From: an uncultured Lachnospiraceae bacterium
Lineage (GTDB): Bacteria; Bacillota; Clostridia; Lachnospirales; Lachnospiraceae
Reading direction: 5' to 3'
Assembly: GCA_934293575.1 (NCBI GenBank)
Contig: CAKQYU010000004.1
Coordinates: 124,001 to 188,000 of the forward strand
DNA: 64,000 nt
Below are positions 33,500 through 42,888 of the stretch, piece after piece. The notes under the pieces are model-generated. The model saw only the letters and a list, made by a program, of their open reading frames with translations. It ran no database searches and was not told the origin of the DNA. Position numbers and translations under genes: made by a program. Position 1 is the first letter of the stretch; each line of letters opens with the position of its first letter.

Positions 33500-34981
33500 T
33501 TGGCATCAATTGCAGATAAAAGTAGGAGTAAAGAACTGATTCAGAATATGCAGAACCTGATTGAGACGGCACCATCTGTTCCGTTATCACAGGGTAAGAT
33601 TTCAATATACAAAGATGAGATACAGACAATGTTGAGAGAATTGGCGGCTCAGATAGATATAGAATTAAAGACGTACCATGAGGTCAATGACAGAAAGGGA
33701 AAATTGATCAGTGAGGCTAAAAAAGAGGCAGAGCGAATTATCCTGGAAGCAGAACAGACTGCGAGCAGGGTTAGAGTCAGTAAAAGTACAACGGGAGTTT
33801 CTCCGTTAGACGTATCCAAACTAAATCAGGAGGAATTAGACTCACTTAGCAGTGCTAATGAAATTTATGCAGCTTCTTTAATTTATACAGACGAAATGCT
33901 GACAGAAGTTACGGATATGATTAATACGGCATATGAAAATATCCGTGGAGATTATGAGATTGTAATGCAGGTAATGCAGGAGAAATTGCAGACAATTAAC
34001 AGCAATCGAGAAGAATTGATGGTGGGTCTGCAGGAAATGGATGCAGCGGAACGCAGTCAGCAGATTTTGGAAATCGGACAGTTGTTATCCAATGAATTAT
34101 ATATGTCAAGAATGAAAGCCAAGATGGATTCCGACCAGTATGAGGACGGTAGTGTTCAGCTAAGTCTGGAATTGGTTGAGGAACAGGAAGAGAAGGCTCG
34201 TCTGGCACAGGAAAAGGCGGAACGTGCACAGGCGGCATTAGAGCAGATGACTGCGGAGCGGGATGCATTAAAGCAGACGGTCTGGATGATGAAAAATGAA
34301 GGAATGGCAGCAACTGTAAGGGATGTAAAGGATAATGCCAATGTGAACTATGTACAGCCGGCACCTGCAGTGCAATCTGTTCCGGTGGCACAGCAGGATT
34401 TTGCAGAGAATACCTCTTTTGTGCAGCCTGCAGCAAATGTTGTACCGGAAACTGCTTCGGATTCAGAGGAACAGGAATATGACGTGATTTATGTCAGTGA
34501 AGATGAATTAGAAGAGGGCGAAGAATACGAAGTAGAATACGTTGATGATGAGGAATACGAAAAAATCATGCATCAACTTGGAAAGGATGAAAAGGAACAG
34601 CCAAAGGAATCGGAAGAAACACAACCGAAGGAAGAACAACCTGAAGCAAAACAACCGGAAGAAGAACAGCCGGAAGTAATCGATATTCCTTTGATTCCGA
34701 GATTTAAGAAGGTACAGAAAGTGGCGGATATTTCTGCGGCTCAGGTAGAGAATATTAAAAATGCTCCGGATAAGCTTGCAGTGAAGGAAACGAAATCGAC
34801 AGGATTTATTGACCGTGCCGTAAAACAGAAAGAACAAGAACAGTTAGAAGATACAATAACGGTAGAAAATGAATCCATAAAGGAAAACACGGATGAAGAT
34901 ATGCGGGTGGGTGACAGCGGAAAAGAATATATTCAGGCAACGATGAAGTTTGATGAAGATTTTGAAATAACGGAGTTTTAA
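33500..34981 (+). CDS. Acidic coiled-coil protein of unknown function
   Basis: A 493-residue soluble protein starting with TTG, fixed by GAGGAGGATAGAAAG upstream. The N-terminal half is mostly helical coiled coil. ISEAKKEAERIILEAEQTAS (~70-89) resembles the stalk segments of ATP synthase subunits and DivIVA-like proteins; a second coil runs over ~225-265 (EEQEEKARLAQEKAERAQ). The region ~320-400 is very acidic, with repeated units such as EEQPEAKQPEEEQPE. No catalytic motif or membrane helix is seen. A divisome or cell-pole scaffold is one possibility, without direct evidence. It is followed after 1 nt by a thioesterase gene. Confidence 0.75.
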   Translation: MASIADKSRSKELIQNMQNLIETAPSVPLSQGKISIYKDEIQTMLRELAAQIDIELKTYHEVNDRKGKLISEAKKEAERIILEAEQTASRVRVSKSTTGVSPLDVSKLNQEELDSLSSANEIYAASLIYTDEMLTEVTDMINTAYENIRGDYEIVMQVMQEKLQTINSNREELMVGLQEMDAAERSQQILEIGQLLSNELYMSRMKAKMDSDQYEDGSVQLSLELVEEQEEKARLAQEKAERAQAALEQMTAERDALKQTVWMMKNEGMAATVRDVKDNANVNYVQPAPAVQSVPVAQQDFAENTSFVQPAANVVPETASDSEEQEYDVIYVSEDELEEGEEYEVEYVDDEEYEKIMHQLGKDEKEQPKESEETQPKEEQPEAKQPEEEQPEVIDIPLIPRFKKVQKVADISAAQVENIKNAPDKLAVKETKSTGFIDRAVKQKEQEQLEDTITVENESIKENTDEDMRVGDSGKEYIQATMKFDEDFEITEF

Positions 34982-34982
34982 T

Positions 34983-35420
34983 ATGATAAAAATACAACCT
35001 TATTATCGTAAGATAAATTATTACGAAACAGATAAGATGCAGGTCGTACATCATTCAAACTATATCCGGTATTTAGAAGAATGTCGGATGGATTTTATGG
35101 AAAAGGTTGGATTAGATTACAATTTGATGGAGAAAAGCGGAATAATGATTCCGGTTCTTTCTGTATCCTGCAATTATAAAAATCCGGCTCGTTTCGGTGA
35201 AGAGATTTGTATTATTCCAAAGCTGGAATCGTTTCATGGAGTGAAATTTGCTATGAGTTACAAGATATATTCGGTAGATTTTCAGGTGCTTCATAATGAG
35301 GCAGCTTCCGAACATTGTTTTGTGGATATGGATTTTAAACCGGTTCGGTTAAAGAAGGAATTTCCGGATATCTATGAAATTATGATGTCATTGGTTGGTT
35401 TGGATTTGGTAGAGGTCTGA
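34983..35420 (+). CDS. Acyl-CoA thioesterase, YbgC/FadM-like (hotdog fold)
   Basis: A 145-residue 4HBT-type thioesterase that hydrolyses acyl-CoA or acyl-ACP thioesters. The signature is YYETDKMQVVHHSNYIRYLEE near the N-terminus, split here as YYETDKMQVVHHSNY and IRYLEECR, with the catalytic Asp in ETDKM. The central strand VLSVSCNYKNPARFGEEI is also typical. It begins one base after the stop of the coiled-coil gene, using ACGGAG as ribosome site. Substrate unknown. A strong bidirectional terminator follows. Confidence 0.9.
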   Translation: MIKIQPYYRKINYYETDKMQVVHHSNYIRYLEECRMDFMEKVGLDYNLMEKSGIMIPVLSVSCNYKNPARFGEEICIIPKLESFHGVKFAMSYKIYSVDFQVLHNEAASEHCFVDMDFKPVRLKKEFPDIYEIMMSLVGLDLVEV

Positions 35421-35442
35421 TGATTTAACAGCATCATGCATT

Positions 35443-35478
35443 AAAAATGGCTATGAGCAGGAACTCATAGCCATTTTT
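35443..35478. terminator. Bidirectional terminator between thioesterase and BMP-type gene
   Basis: AAAAATGGCTATGAG (35443-35457) pairs perfectly with CTCATAGCCATTTTT (35464-35478), loop CAGGAA. Confidence 0.95.
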
Positions 35479-35506
35479 CTTTTGTGGGTCTTTTATGATC
35501 TCATTT

Positions 35507-36778
35507 TTATTCGGAATCTGTTTCGGTATCATCTTCAGTATCGGATAAAGGTTCGGTTCCGTCTGTGATGCTGCCATCTTCCTGTAATACGGATACCGTT
35601 TTAAAATACCAGTTGATTCCGCCGGTAATGGTTGCATCATCTAAAGTTGAATTTGCTTTTCCTATTTTGTCTCCGGTATTTGTTTCAATGACTCCATCAA
35701 ATACATTGAAGCTGCCGTCCATCAGTGTCTTTTTTGCATCATTGATAGCGGTGATTGTGTCATCATCATTTAATTCTTTGCTTGGTTCGGTGATGTCGAC
35801 AAGACCTTCTGCCATTCCACCATAATAATTAGAACCATCGTAAGTACCTTCGATAATGCTTTCTACCATACTGGTGTAGTATGCGGACCAGTTCCAGATA
35901 ACACTGCATAAGGTTGCGTCCGGATTGTTCAGACTCATATCAGAGTTGTAACCGATTCCCCAGATATGATTTTCTTCTGCAACCTGTTGCGGGAAATCCG
36001 TATCACAATGCTGTGCTAATACATCACATCCGATTTGAACCAGGTCTCTGGCATACTGTTCTTCTTTTTCCATATCAAACCAGCTGTTTGTAACCTTTAC
36101 ATATACCTGTGCATCCGGATTTACGGAATACACACCCATTGCAAATGCATCAATACCGCCGGTTACTTCCGAGTTGGTAATATCCATGGCAGCAACATAG
36201 CCGATTTTGTTGGTCTGGGTTTTCTTGCCTGCGGCAATACCCGATAAGTAACGAGCCTGATAAATACGTCCGAAATAATTTGTAAAGTTCTTTCCGTTAC
36301 TCATGTAACCGGTTCCGTGTGCAAAATAAATGTCAGGATATTTTTCTGCCATTTCCGAAGTAACTTCCATATAACCCCAGCTTGTTGTGAAGATAATGTT
36401 ACAGCCTTCATCAATACATTCCTGAATTGCTTTTTTTGTTGCTGCTTCATCGGTGTCTGATACATTAATCTTTCTCACAATCTGATCATCCGATAAACCA
36501 AGATTTTTCTGCATGCCCTGAATACCTAAATCATGTGTGTAGGTGTATCCGCTCCCCTCTGCCGGATCGGTCAAATGGATAACGCCGACTTTGATTTCTT
36601 CCTTTGGAATTCCTGTCGAATCGGAAGAGTCGGATTGATTCTGATCTTTTTTGGTATCATAGCCTTCGTTTGTAGCAATGTCATCGTATTCGGTACTGCC
36701 GCATCCGGTCAGGCATCCGATTCCTATAATCAGAACAAGTAGCAGGGAAAGAGTTTTTTTTATTGTTTTTTGTAACAT
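35507..36778 (-). CDS. BMP-family substrate-binding lipoprotein
   Basis: A 423-residue lipoprotein with lipobox LTGC (Cys26), a Ser/Asp-rich linker (~27-50) and a periplasmic-binding-protein fold of the Med/BMP type (VGVIHLTDPAEGSGYTY, FTTSWGYME, IYFAHGTGY, YLSGIAAG, IGYVAAMD, CDVLAQHCDTDFPQQVA). Relatives bind purine nucleosides for BMP-type ABC importers. No ATPase or permease gene is next to it. The C-terminal tail is acidic. The start at 36778 follows GGGAGG. It is divergent from a chemotaxis receptor gene, which hints at a joint role in nutrient sensing. Confidence 0.88.
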   Translation of the reverse strand: MLQKTIKKTLSLLLVLIIGIGCLTGCGSTEYDDIATNEGYDTKKDQNQSDSSDSTGIPKEEIKVGVIHLTDPAEGSGYTYTHDLGIQGMQKNLGLSDDQIVRKINVSDTDEAATKKAIQECIDEGCNIIFTTSWGYMEVTSEMAEKYPDIYFAHGTGYMSNGKNFTNYFGRIYQARYLSGIAAGKKTQTNKIGYVAAMDITNSEVTGGIDAFAMGVYSVNPDAQVYVKVTNSWFDMEKEEQYARDLVQIGCDVLAQHCDTDFPQQVAEENHIWGIGYNSDMSLNNPDATLCSVIWNWSAYYTSMVESIIEGTYDGSNYYGGMAEGLVDITEPSKELNDDDTITAINDAKKTLMDGSFNVFDGVIETNTGDKIGKANSTLDDATITGGINWYFKTVSVLQEDGSITDGTEPLSDTEDDTETDSE

Positions 36779-36866
36779 GTAAGAGCCTCCCTTATTATTT
36801 GATATAAAATAATTTATCATCTGGATAACGTCTTGTCAAAATATATCGAATTTTTCGGAATTTCTA

Positions 36867-36895
36867 TTGCGAAAAAGTGGGAGTATTGATAGAAT
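36867..36895 (+). promoter_or_regulatory. Promoter of chemotaxis receptor gene
   Basis: TTGCGA (36867-36872), 17-bp spacer, TAGAAT (36890-36895). This is sigma-A-like; I see no sigma-28 motif here. Confidence 0.55.
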
Positions 36896-36932
36896 AGAAA
36901 ATAGACAAATTTGAAAGGAAGAGACACGAATT

Positions 36933-38624
36933 ATGAAAAAACGGATATGCGCATTATCATTATTTCCAATGTTTTTGATGGCAGTAACAATTATAATATT
37001 AACAACAACGGTTATCCGTTCCAATATTGAGAAGGATACAGAGGTTAGACTAAAAGGTGTAGTGGCGGCAGTGGATTCCATGTATGATCAAAATTCCGGT
37101 GATTATATTGTTGCTGAGAATGGGGATGTCTGGAAAGGTGCCTATAATATATCGAAGTCGGGAGATTTGCTTGCCAGTATCAAGGAAGAGTCCGGCGTAG
37201 ATGTTACATTCTGTTATGGAGATGAAAGAATTGTAACTTCCGTAAAGGATAAAGACGGAAATCAGGTATTAGGTTCTAAGGTTGGAAAGACTATTACAGA
37301 CAAGGTACTAAAGGGAAAGACTGTGTTTACGGATAAAGTTTTGGTAAATGATGTAGAATGTTATGGTTATTATGCTCCGGTTTATCAGAATGATTCGGAT
37401 GAAGTAGTCGGTATGATTTTTGCGGGTTCGCCAAGACAGGAGGGTTTAAAAACATACTATTCTATATTTAAAGTGATTTGTATTGTAAGCGTTGCCCTGT
37501 TGATTATTTTTACGATTACAAGCTCTATGGTTGCCGGTTCGATTACGAATGCAATTAAAAGTGGTACATCTGCGGTTAAGGCAGTAGCAGCGGGAAGATT
37601 AATGCTTCAGCTTGAACCAAAGTACATGCATCGTCAGGATGAGATTGGAGAATTATGCAGAAGTGTAGATGGAATGAAGGATGAACTTCGGTATATTATT
37701 GAAGACATTAATAATAATACAAAGGAATTGCTTAATTCCGCAAATTCATTGGATTATAATGCAAAGGCAACCCTGAATACGGTAGACAGTGTGGATCGTG
37801 CAATCGGAGAGATTGCTGATGGTGCGACGGCACAGGCAAGAGATACTTTGCATGCAACAGAGAATGTCGGAATTATGGGTGATATGTTAGAGGCAACCGG
37901 CAGAGAGATTGAAACATTGAATGCCAATGCAAAAGCAATGGAAGATTCTGTGGCACAGACAACGGATTCCTTAAAGGCATTGGTTAAGGTAAATGATAAA
38001 GTAATGGATGCTATGGAAATGATTAATAATCAGACGACAAGAACGAATGAGTCTTCTCAGAAGATAAAAGAGGCAACCAATATTATCAGTAATATTTCGG
38101 AAGAAACTACTTTATTGGCATTGAATGCATCAATTGAAGCTGCAAGAGCAGGAGAACAGGGAAGAGGATTTGCGGTTGTTGCCAATGAAATTCAACATTT
38201 GGCAGAGCAGTCCGGTAATGCAACCGACACGATTAACCATATGGTAAATGCTTTGTTGGAAGATTCGGATAAAGCAGTCGAAACAATGGCGCGTGTTCGT
38301 GAGATTGTACTGGCACAGAGTAGAGATTTGGAAAGCACTATGATTGTGATTGAAGATGTGATTCGCGCAGTGAATGCTTCCTCAAGGTCAGTTGCATCGA
38401 TTGAAGAGCAGAGTAATAAGTTGAATGCGGCTAAGGATGAAATCGTAGCAATTGTTGAAAGCTTGTCAGCGGTTGCGGAAGAGAATGCTGCAAGTACAGA
38501 GGAGACATCAGCAGCTACGACTGAGGTATCGGACAGCTTTAATGAAGTAACCCGGTCTGCGGATTCCTTAAAAGGAATTGCAGACAGTATTGCAGAAACG
38601 GTTCATACATTTAAACTGGATTAA
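36933..38624 (+). CDS. Methyl-accepting chemotaxis protein
   Basis: A 563-residue membrane receptor: first membrane helix at ~7-28, an external Cache-type sensor domain (~30-170, with GDVWKGAYNISKSGD and YGYYAPVYQNDSDEVVGMIF), second helix at ~175-198, a HAMP domain, and a long cytoplasmic coiled coil with the conserved hairpin tip AARAGEQGRGFAVVA near residue 410. The PVYQ...VVGM pattern is common to single Cache domains that bind small carboxylates or amino acids, but the ligand is not readable. The ribosome site is GAAAGGAAGAG. It is divergent from a BMP-type binding lipoprotein. Confidence 0.95.
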   Translation: MKKRICALSLFPMFLMAVTIIILTTTVIRSNIEKDTEVRLKGVVAAVDSMYDQNSGDYIVAENGDVWKGAYNISKSGDLLASIKEESGVDVTFCYGDERIVTSVKDKDGNQVLGSKVGKTITDKVLKGKTVFTDKVLVNDVECYGYYAPVYQNDSDEVVGMIFAGSPRQEGLKTYYSIFKVICIVSVALLIIFTITSSMVAGSITNAIKSGTSAVKAVAAGRLMLQLEPKYMHRQDEIGELCRSVDGMKDELRYIIEDINNNTKELLNSANSLDYNAKATLNTVDSVDRAIGEIADGATAQARDTLHATENVGIMGDMLEATGREIETLNANAKAMEDSVAQTTDSLKALVKVNDKVMDAMEMINNQTTRTNESSQKIKEATNIISNISEETTLLALNASIEAARAGEQGRGFAVVANEIQHLAEQSGNATDTINHMVNALLEDSDKAVETMARVREIVLAQSRDLESTMIVIEDVIRAVNASSRSVASIEEQSNKLNAAKDEIVAIVESLSAVAEENAASTEETSAATTEVSDSFNEVTRSADSLKGIADSIAETVHTFKLD

Positions 38625-38646
38625 TTTTAGATACAATTTACGAAAG

Positions 38647-38674
38647 AAGCACCAAAGAGATTTGGTGCTTTTTT
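38647..38674 (+). terminator. Terminator after chemotaxis receptor gene
   Basis: AAGCACCAAA (38647-38656) pairs with TTTGGTGCTT (38661-38670), loop GAGA, followed by T residues. Confidence 0.92.
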
Positions 38675-38709
38675 CAACTTTATCGGAATTGACAATGGGA
38701 GGAATTTAT

Positions 38710-39723
38710 TTGAAAATCGGTGTGATATTTACTGGGGGTACGATTGGAAGTACCATTGATCAGAGTGGTCATATTGTGGCGGATAAGGACAACAGGGATT
38801 TTTTGCTGTTGAATTTATACAGACATAAATTTACGTTACAGGATGAATTTGTGATAAGGACGCCATATTGCATTTTAAGTGAGAATTTATCCGGTCGGGA
38901 ATTGGAATTATTGGTTGCCTGTGTGAACGAATTAAAAGAAAAGGTGGATGGAATTATTATTACGCACGGAACGGATACCTTGCAATATACGGCGGCAGCT
39001 TTAGGGTATGTGTATTCCAATCTTGCGATTCCGATTGTGTTGGTATCGAGTAATTACGTATTAGAGGATAGCCGTGCAAACGGACTGACAAATTTTGCCT
39101 GTGCGGTATCGTTTATTCATGCCGGGCAGGGACACGGCGTGTTTGTAAGTTATTGCAATCGGGGTGATACTCCTAAAATTCATCGCGGAACAAGATTGCA
39201 AAACGGGCTTTATTATTCGGATGATGTTTTGAGTATTGAAAATAGTTATTATGGTGAATTTGTTTTGGATGGCCGAAATGAAGAAAGATTTTTGCAAAAA
39301 GAAAACGATGAAACAGGAACAGAGCATATGGAGTTTTTGACGGACCGGATTTTGTTTGATATGCAGGCTACCGATGAAATTATGCAGATACATCCGTATG
39401 TTGGGATGCGGTATCCCAAGATTTCAGAGGATATAAGGGTAATTCTTCATGGAAGCTTTCATTCCGGAACAATTGCGGTTTCAAAAGAATGGGAAGAATT
39501 TGCCAAAGAGGCACAGGATAAAAAAATCCCTTTTTATCTGGTTGGGTTGTCGTCAAAATGTATTCATTATGAAACGGTGCAGGCTTATGAACGATATGGA
39601 GTGATTCCTTTATATGACAGAGCATGGATTGCTCAATATTGCAAATTATGGTTGATTTTAAGCAATCAATTGAATTTACAGGCAACAATGCAAATGGAAA
39701 TTGCATGCGAAAAATGTAAATAA
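38710..39723 (+). CDS. L-asparaginase family protein (type I-like)
   Basis: A 337-residue protein that would hydrolyse asparagine to aspartate and ammonia. The two catalytic threonine sites are present: FTGGTIGST (Thr11) near the N-terminus and THGTDTLQY (Thr88-Asp89). The middle has VLVSSNYVLEDSRANGLTN, where many family members have LTGSQRP...SDG.NL, so the second pocket is somewhat diverged. There is no signal peptide, so it acts in the cytoplasm. The TTG start at 38710 is chosen because GGAGG lies seven bases upstream; an ATG at 38695 has none. It could also be an amidase-like relative. Confidence 0.82.
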   Translation: MKIGVIFTGGTIGSTIDQSGHIVADKDNRDFLLLNLYRHKFTLQDEFVIRTPYCILSENLSGRELELLVACVNELKEKVDGIIITHGTDTLQYTAAALGYVYSNLAIPIVLVSSNYVLEDSRANGLTNFACAVSFIHAGQGHGVFVSYCNRGDTPKIHRGTRLQNGLYYSDDVLSIENSYYGEFVLDGRNEERFLQKENDETGTEHMEFLTDRILFDMQATDEIMQIHPYVGMRYPKISEDIRVILHGSFHSGTIAVSKEWEEFAKEAQDKKIPFYLVGLSSKCIHYETVQAYERYGVIPLYDRAWIAQYCKLWLILSNQLNLQATMQMEIACEKCK

Positions 39724-39850
39724 TTGGTAAAGTTGCATAAAAGCAGACAAAAAAATCGACAGGAAAAATAATAATAATTAGAACAAATGGTACATTTCAT
39801 GAAAATATTAACAAAAATAGGAAAAAATATGTAAAATTGTACAAAAAAAC

Positions 39851-39879
39851 TTTCGTTTTTTACGATTTGATGATATAAT
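39851..39879 (+). promoter_or_regulatory. Promoter of glgC-glgD
   Basis: Exact TATAAT (39874-39879) with an extended TGA just upstream. A weak -35 (TTTCGT, 39851-39856) sits 17 bp away. The 189-bp gap is otherwise very AT-rich, without other features. Confidence 0.6.
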
Positions 39880-39912
39880 TAAACACATATTCTTGCATAA
39901 AGGGGTGACACT

Positions 39913-41187
39913 ATGATTAAAAAAGAAATGATTGCCATGCTTTTGGCTGGTGGACAGGGAAGTAGATTGGGAGTTCTGACTTCAAACCTTGCGAAACCCG
40001 CAGTTGCTTTTGGTGGAAAATATAAAATTATCGATTTCCCACTTAGTAACTGTATTAATTCAGGTATTGATACAGTGGGTGTCTTAACACAATATCGACC
40101 GCTTCGGTTAAATCAACATATTGGAATTGGTATTCCGTGGGATTTGGACCGTACAATTGGTGGTGTAACTGTATTACCTCCATACGAAAAAAGTACAGAT
40201 AGTTCATGGTATACTGGTACAGCGAATGCAATTTATCAAAACTTGGAATATATTGATTACTACAATCCGGAATATGTTTTGATTTTGTCAGGTGACCATA
40301 TATATAAAATGGATTATGAAGTTATGTTAGACTATCATAAGTCAATGGAAGCAGATATTACACTTGCTACATATGAGGTTCCGATGGAGGAGGCAAGCCG
40401 TTTTGGTGTCGTTATCACAGACGGTAACGGTGTAATTCAGGAATTTGAAGAGAAGCCTGAAAAACCGAGAAGTAATAAAGCTTCAATGGGTATTTATATC
40501 TTCAAGTGGAGTGTGTTGAAGGCAGCTTTAACAGAACTGAAGGATGTACCTTCTTGTGACTTTGGTAAACATATCATTCCACATTGTCATGAACATGGTT
40601 CTAAGGTAGTTGCATATGACTTTAAGGGTTATTGGAAGGATGTTGGAACACTCGGTTCTTATTGGGAAGCGAATATGGAACTGGTTGATCTGATTCCTGA
40701 ATTTAATTTATATGAGGAATTCTGGAAGATTTATACAAAGAGTGATATCTTACCGCCACAGTATATTGATGAAGCAGGCGAAGCAACAGAGAGTATCATT
40801 GGTGAAGGAACAGAAGTTTACGGTGAGGTTCATCACTGTGTAATCGGTTCCGGCGTAACAATTGAAAAAGGTGCTGTAGTAAAAGATTCCATTATTATGA
40901 ATAACACGGTAATCGGTGCCGGCTCTGTAGTTGATAAAGCGATTATTGCAGAGAATGTAGTAATCGGTAAGAATGTTGAATTAGGTGTCGGCGAAGAAGC
41001 TGTGAATGAGTATAAGCCACAGATATATGCATTTGGTCTAGTAACAATCGGTGAAAATTCTACCGTTCCGGATAATGTAAAGGTAGGAAAGAATACAGCA
41101 ATTTACGGACCTACGGATGCATCCGAATATCCGGATGGATTGTTAAAGAGTGGTTCTAGTTTAATAAAGGTAGGTGACTTAGCATGA
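39913..41187 (+). CDS. glgC: Glucose-1-phosphate adenylyltransferase (GlgC)
   Basis: Makes ADP-glucose, the committed step of glycogen synthesis. The 424-residue protein has the nucleotidyltransferase start MLLAGGQGSRLG (~10-21), YTGTANAIYQN, the Asp of LSGDHIYKMDY and FEEKPEKPRSNKASMGIYIF, followed by a C-terminal left-handed beta-helix (hexapeptide-like repeats VIGSGVTIEKGAVVKDS). It overlaps glgD by four bases, and the two products form the Firmicute-type GlgCD heteromer. No glgA or glgB is near. Ribosome site AAAGGGGTGACACT. Confidence 0.97.
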   Translation: MIKKEMIAMLLAGGQGSRLGVLTSNLAKPAVAFGGKYKIIDFPLSNCINSGIDTVGVLTQYRPLRLNQHIGIGIPWDLDRTIGGVTVLPPYEKSTDSSWYTGTANAIYQNLEYIDYYNPEYVLILSGDHIYKMDYEVMLDYHKSMEADITLATYEVPMEEASRFGVVITDGNGVIQEFEEKPEKPRSNKASMGIYIFKWSVLKAALTELKDVPSCDFGKHIIPHCHEHGSKVVAYDFKGYWKDVGTLGSYWEANMELVDLIPEFNLYEEFWKIYTKSDILPPQYIDEAGEATESIIGEGTEVYGEVHHCVIGSGVTIEKGAVVKDSIIMNNTVIGAGSVVDKAIIAENVVIGKNVELGVGEEAVNEYKPQIYAFGLVTIGENSTVPDNVKVGKNTAIYGPTDASEYPDGLLKSGSSLIKVGDLA

Positions 41188-42308
41188 GAGCAATCGGTAT
41201 AATTTTAGCAGGTGGTAATAGCAGTGGAATGGGTGAGTTGTCTGCAAAGCGTGCAGTTGCAGCTATGCCGGTTACAGGTAGCTATCGTGCTATCGACTTT
41301 GCATTAAGTAATATGACAAATTCGAATATTCAAAAAGTTGCCGTATTTACCCAGTATAATTCACGTTCTTTGAATGAACATTTAAATTCTGCAAAATGGT
41401 GGGATTTTGGTAGAAAACAAGGTGGGTTGTATGTATTTACACCAACCATTACAACGACAAACAGTTTATGGTATCAGGGTACTGCTGATGCATTGTATCA
41501 GAATATTAATTTCTTAAAAGACAGCCATGAACCATATGTTGTAATCGCATCCGGTGATGGTGTATATAAGTTAGATTATAATAAAGTATTAGAGGAACAT
41601 ATCAAAAAGGGTGCGGATATCACAATCGTTTGTAAAGATATCAATCCGGAAGAGGATGATGTCAGCCGCTTTGGTATCGTGAAGTACAATGATGATATGC
41701 AGGTAGTGGATTTTGAAGAAAAACCATTAGTAGCACAGACATCAACAGCATCCATCGGTGTATATGTTATCCGTAGAAGACAATTGATTGAATTGTTGGA
41801 GGCATGTGCAAAAGAAGGAAGGACCGACTTTGTTCGTGATATTTTAATCCGCTACAAGAGTGTAAAGAAGATTTATGCATATAAGATGGATTCTTATTGG
41901 AGAAATATAGGAACAATTGATTCTTATTATAAGACCAACATGGATTTCTTAAAGAAAGATATCAGAGATTATTTCTTCCGTCAGTATCCGGATGTATATT
42001 CTAAGGTAGAAGATTTACCACCTGCAAAATATAATGGGGATGCAGTGGTAAATAACAGCCTGATTGCAAGTGGATGTATTATTAATGGTACAGTTGAAAA
42101 TTCTGTATTGTTTAAGAAGGTTTATGTTGGAAATAACTGTGTCATTCGAAATTCAATTATTTTGAATGATGTACATATTGGGGATAATTCAGTTATTGAA
42201 AACTGTATCGTAGAGAGCAGGGATACTTTACGTGCAAACACAATTCATACAGCAGAACCGGGAGAAATCAAAGTAGTAGTTGAGAAAAACTTCCGATATG
42301 CTTTATAG
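41184..42308 (+). CDS. glgD: GlgD, regulatory partner of glucose-1-phosphate adenylyltransferase
   Basis: A 374-residue paralogue of GlgC. The N-terminal loop reads LAGGNSSGMGELSAKRA instead of the GGxGxRL catalytic loop, as expected for the GlgD subunit, which is poorly active alone and tunes GlgC. It retains WYQGTADALYQN, ASGDGVYKLDY and SIGVYVI, and ends in a short beta-helix domain. Its ATG overlaps the glgC stop (ATGA), so translation is coupled. Both subunits together suggest active glycogen storage. Confidence 0.95.
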   Translation: MRAIGIILAGGNSSGMGELSAKRAVAAMPVTGSYRAIDFALSNMTNSNIQKVAVFTQYNSRSLNEHLNSAKWWDFGRKQGGLYVFTPTITTTNSLWYQGTADALYQNINFLKDSHEPYVVIASGDGVYKLDYNKVLEEHIKKGADITIVCKDINPEEDDVSRFGIVKYNDDMQVVDFEEKPLVAQTSTASIGVYVIRRRQLIELLEACAKEGRTDFVRDILIRYKSVKKIYAYKMDSYWRNIGTIDSYYKTNMDFLKKDIRDYFFRQYPDVYSKVEDLPPAKYNGDAVVNNSLIASGCIINGTVENSVLFKKVYVGNNCVIRNSIILNDVHIGDNSVIENCIVESRDTLRANTIHTAEPGEIKVVVEKNFRYAL

Positions 42309-42395
42309 TTCTTTTCTGGAGAGAAAACGTATTAAATTTATGGGATAAAAGGGGATCATGTGGAGAGTGGTTCCAATACAAAAGGGGTGTAACGT

Positions 42396-42662
42396 ATGGA
42401 GATTACAGATATCAGACTTAGTAAGGTAGCAAGAGAGGGTAAGATGAAGGCAATTGCATCAATTACGTTAGATAATGAATTTGCAGTTCATGATATTAAA
42501 GTAATTGAAGGAGAAAAGGGATTATTTATTGCAATGCCAAGCCGTAAGGCTGCGGATGGGGATTACAGAGATATTGTTCATCCGATTAATCAGAATGCTC
42601 GAAATAAAATTCAGACAATGATTTTAGATGAGTATAGCAAAATGATTGCCGAAGAAGAATAA
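42396..42662 (+). CDS. spoVG: Septation/regulatory protein SpoVG
   Basis: A small RNA/DNA-binding regulator, 88 residues, with the conserved start MEITDIRLSKVAREGKMKA, the SITLDNEFAVHDIKVIEG strand, and the near-invariant MPSRKAADGDYRDIVHPIN. SpoVG affects septation, sporulation or surface gene control depending on the organism. Presence of the gene does not prove sporulation. Ribosome site AAAAGGGGTG. In Bacillus the next gene is glmU; here four genes stand between the two. A perfect terminator follows. Confidence 0.97.
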   Translation: MEITDIRLSKVAREGKMKAIASITLDNEFAVHDIKVIEGEKGLFIAMPSRKAADGDYRDIVHPINQNARNKIQTMILDEYSKMIAEEE

Positions 42663-42671
42663 TAAGATGAG

Positions 42672-42703
42672 AATACCGGTAGAATATCTACCGGTATTTT
42701 TTT
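42672..42703 (+). terminator. Terminator after spoVG
   Basis: AATACCGGTAGA (42672-42683) pairs perfectly with TCTACCGGTATT (42687-42698), followed by T residues. Confidence 0.95.
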
Positions 42704-42831
42704 GTGCAGAAAAACACCATTTTCATGATTTTGCAACGACAGATTGATATGTGAAAAAACTTCATTTATAAATATGGTAATTGAATAAATGCCATGCACA
42801 AAATGTAGAAACATTGGATTTAAGCGGAAGT

Positions 42832-42863
42832 GAATTTTTACTCACTTGTAAGAAGTAAAATTC
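42832..42863. repeat. Hairpin-forming inverted repeat in the spoVG-nrdD gap
   Basis: GAATTTTTACT (42832-42842) pairs with AGTAAAATTC (42854-42863) with one bulged base. There is no T-run on the plus strand and its role is unknown. The 386-bp gap spoVG-nrdD otherwise holds the spoVG terminator, the nrdD promoter and the NrdR-like box. Confidence 0.4.
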
Positions 42864-42888
42864 AGAAAAAAACGATAAAAACTCCCCC

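Noticed and set aside
33312..33629. 106-residue N-terminal extension of the C39-like protein
   Set aside because: It would run across the divergent promoter and into the coiled-coil gene; a good ribosome site supports the start at 33311.
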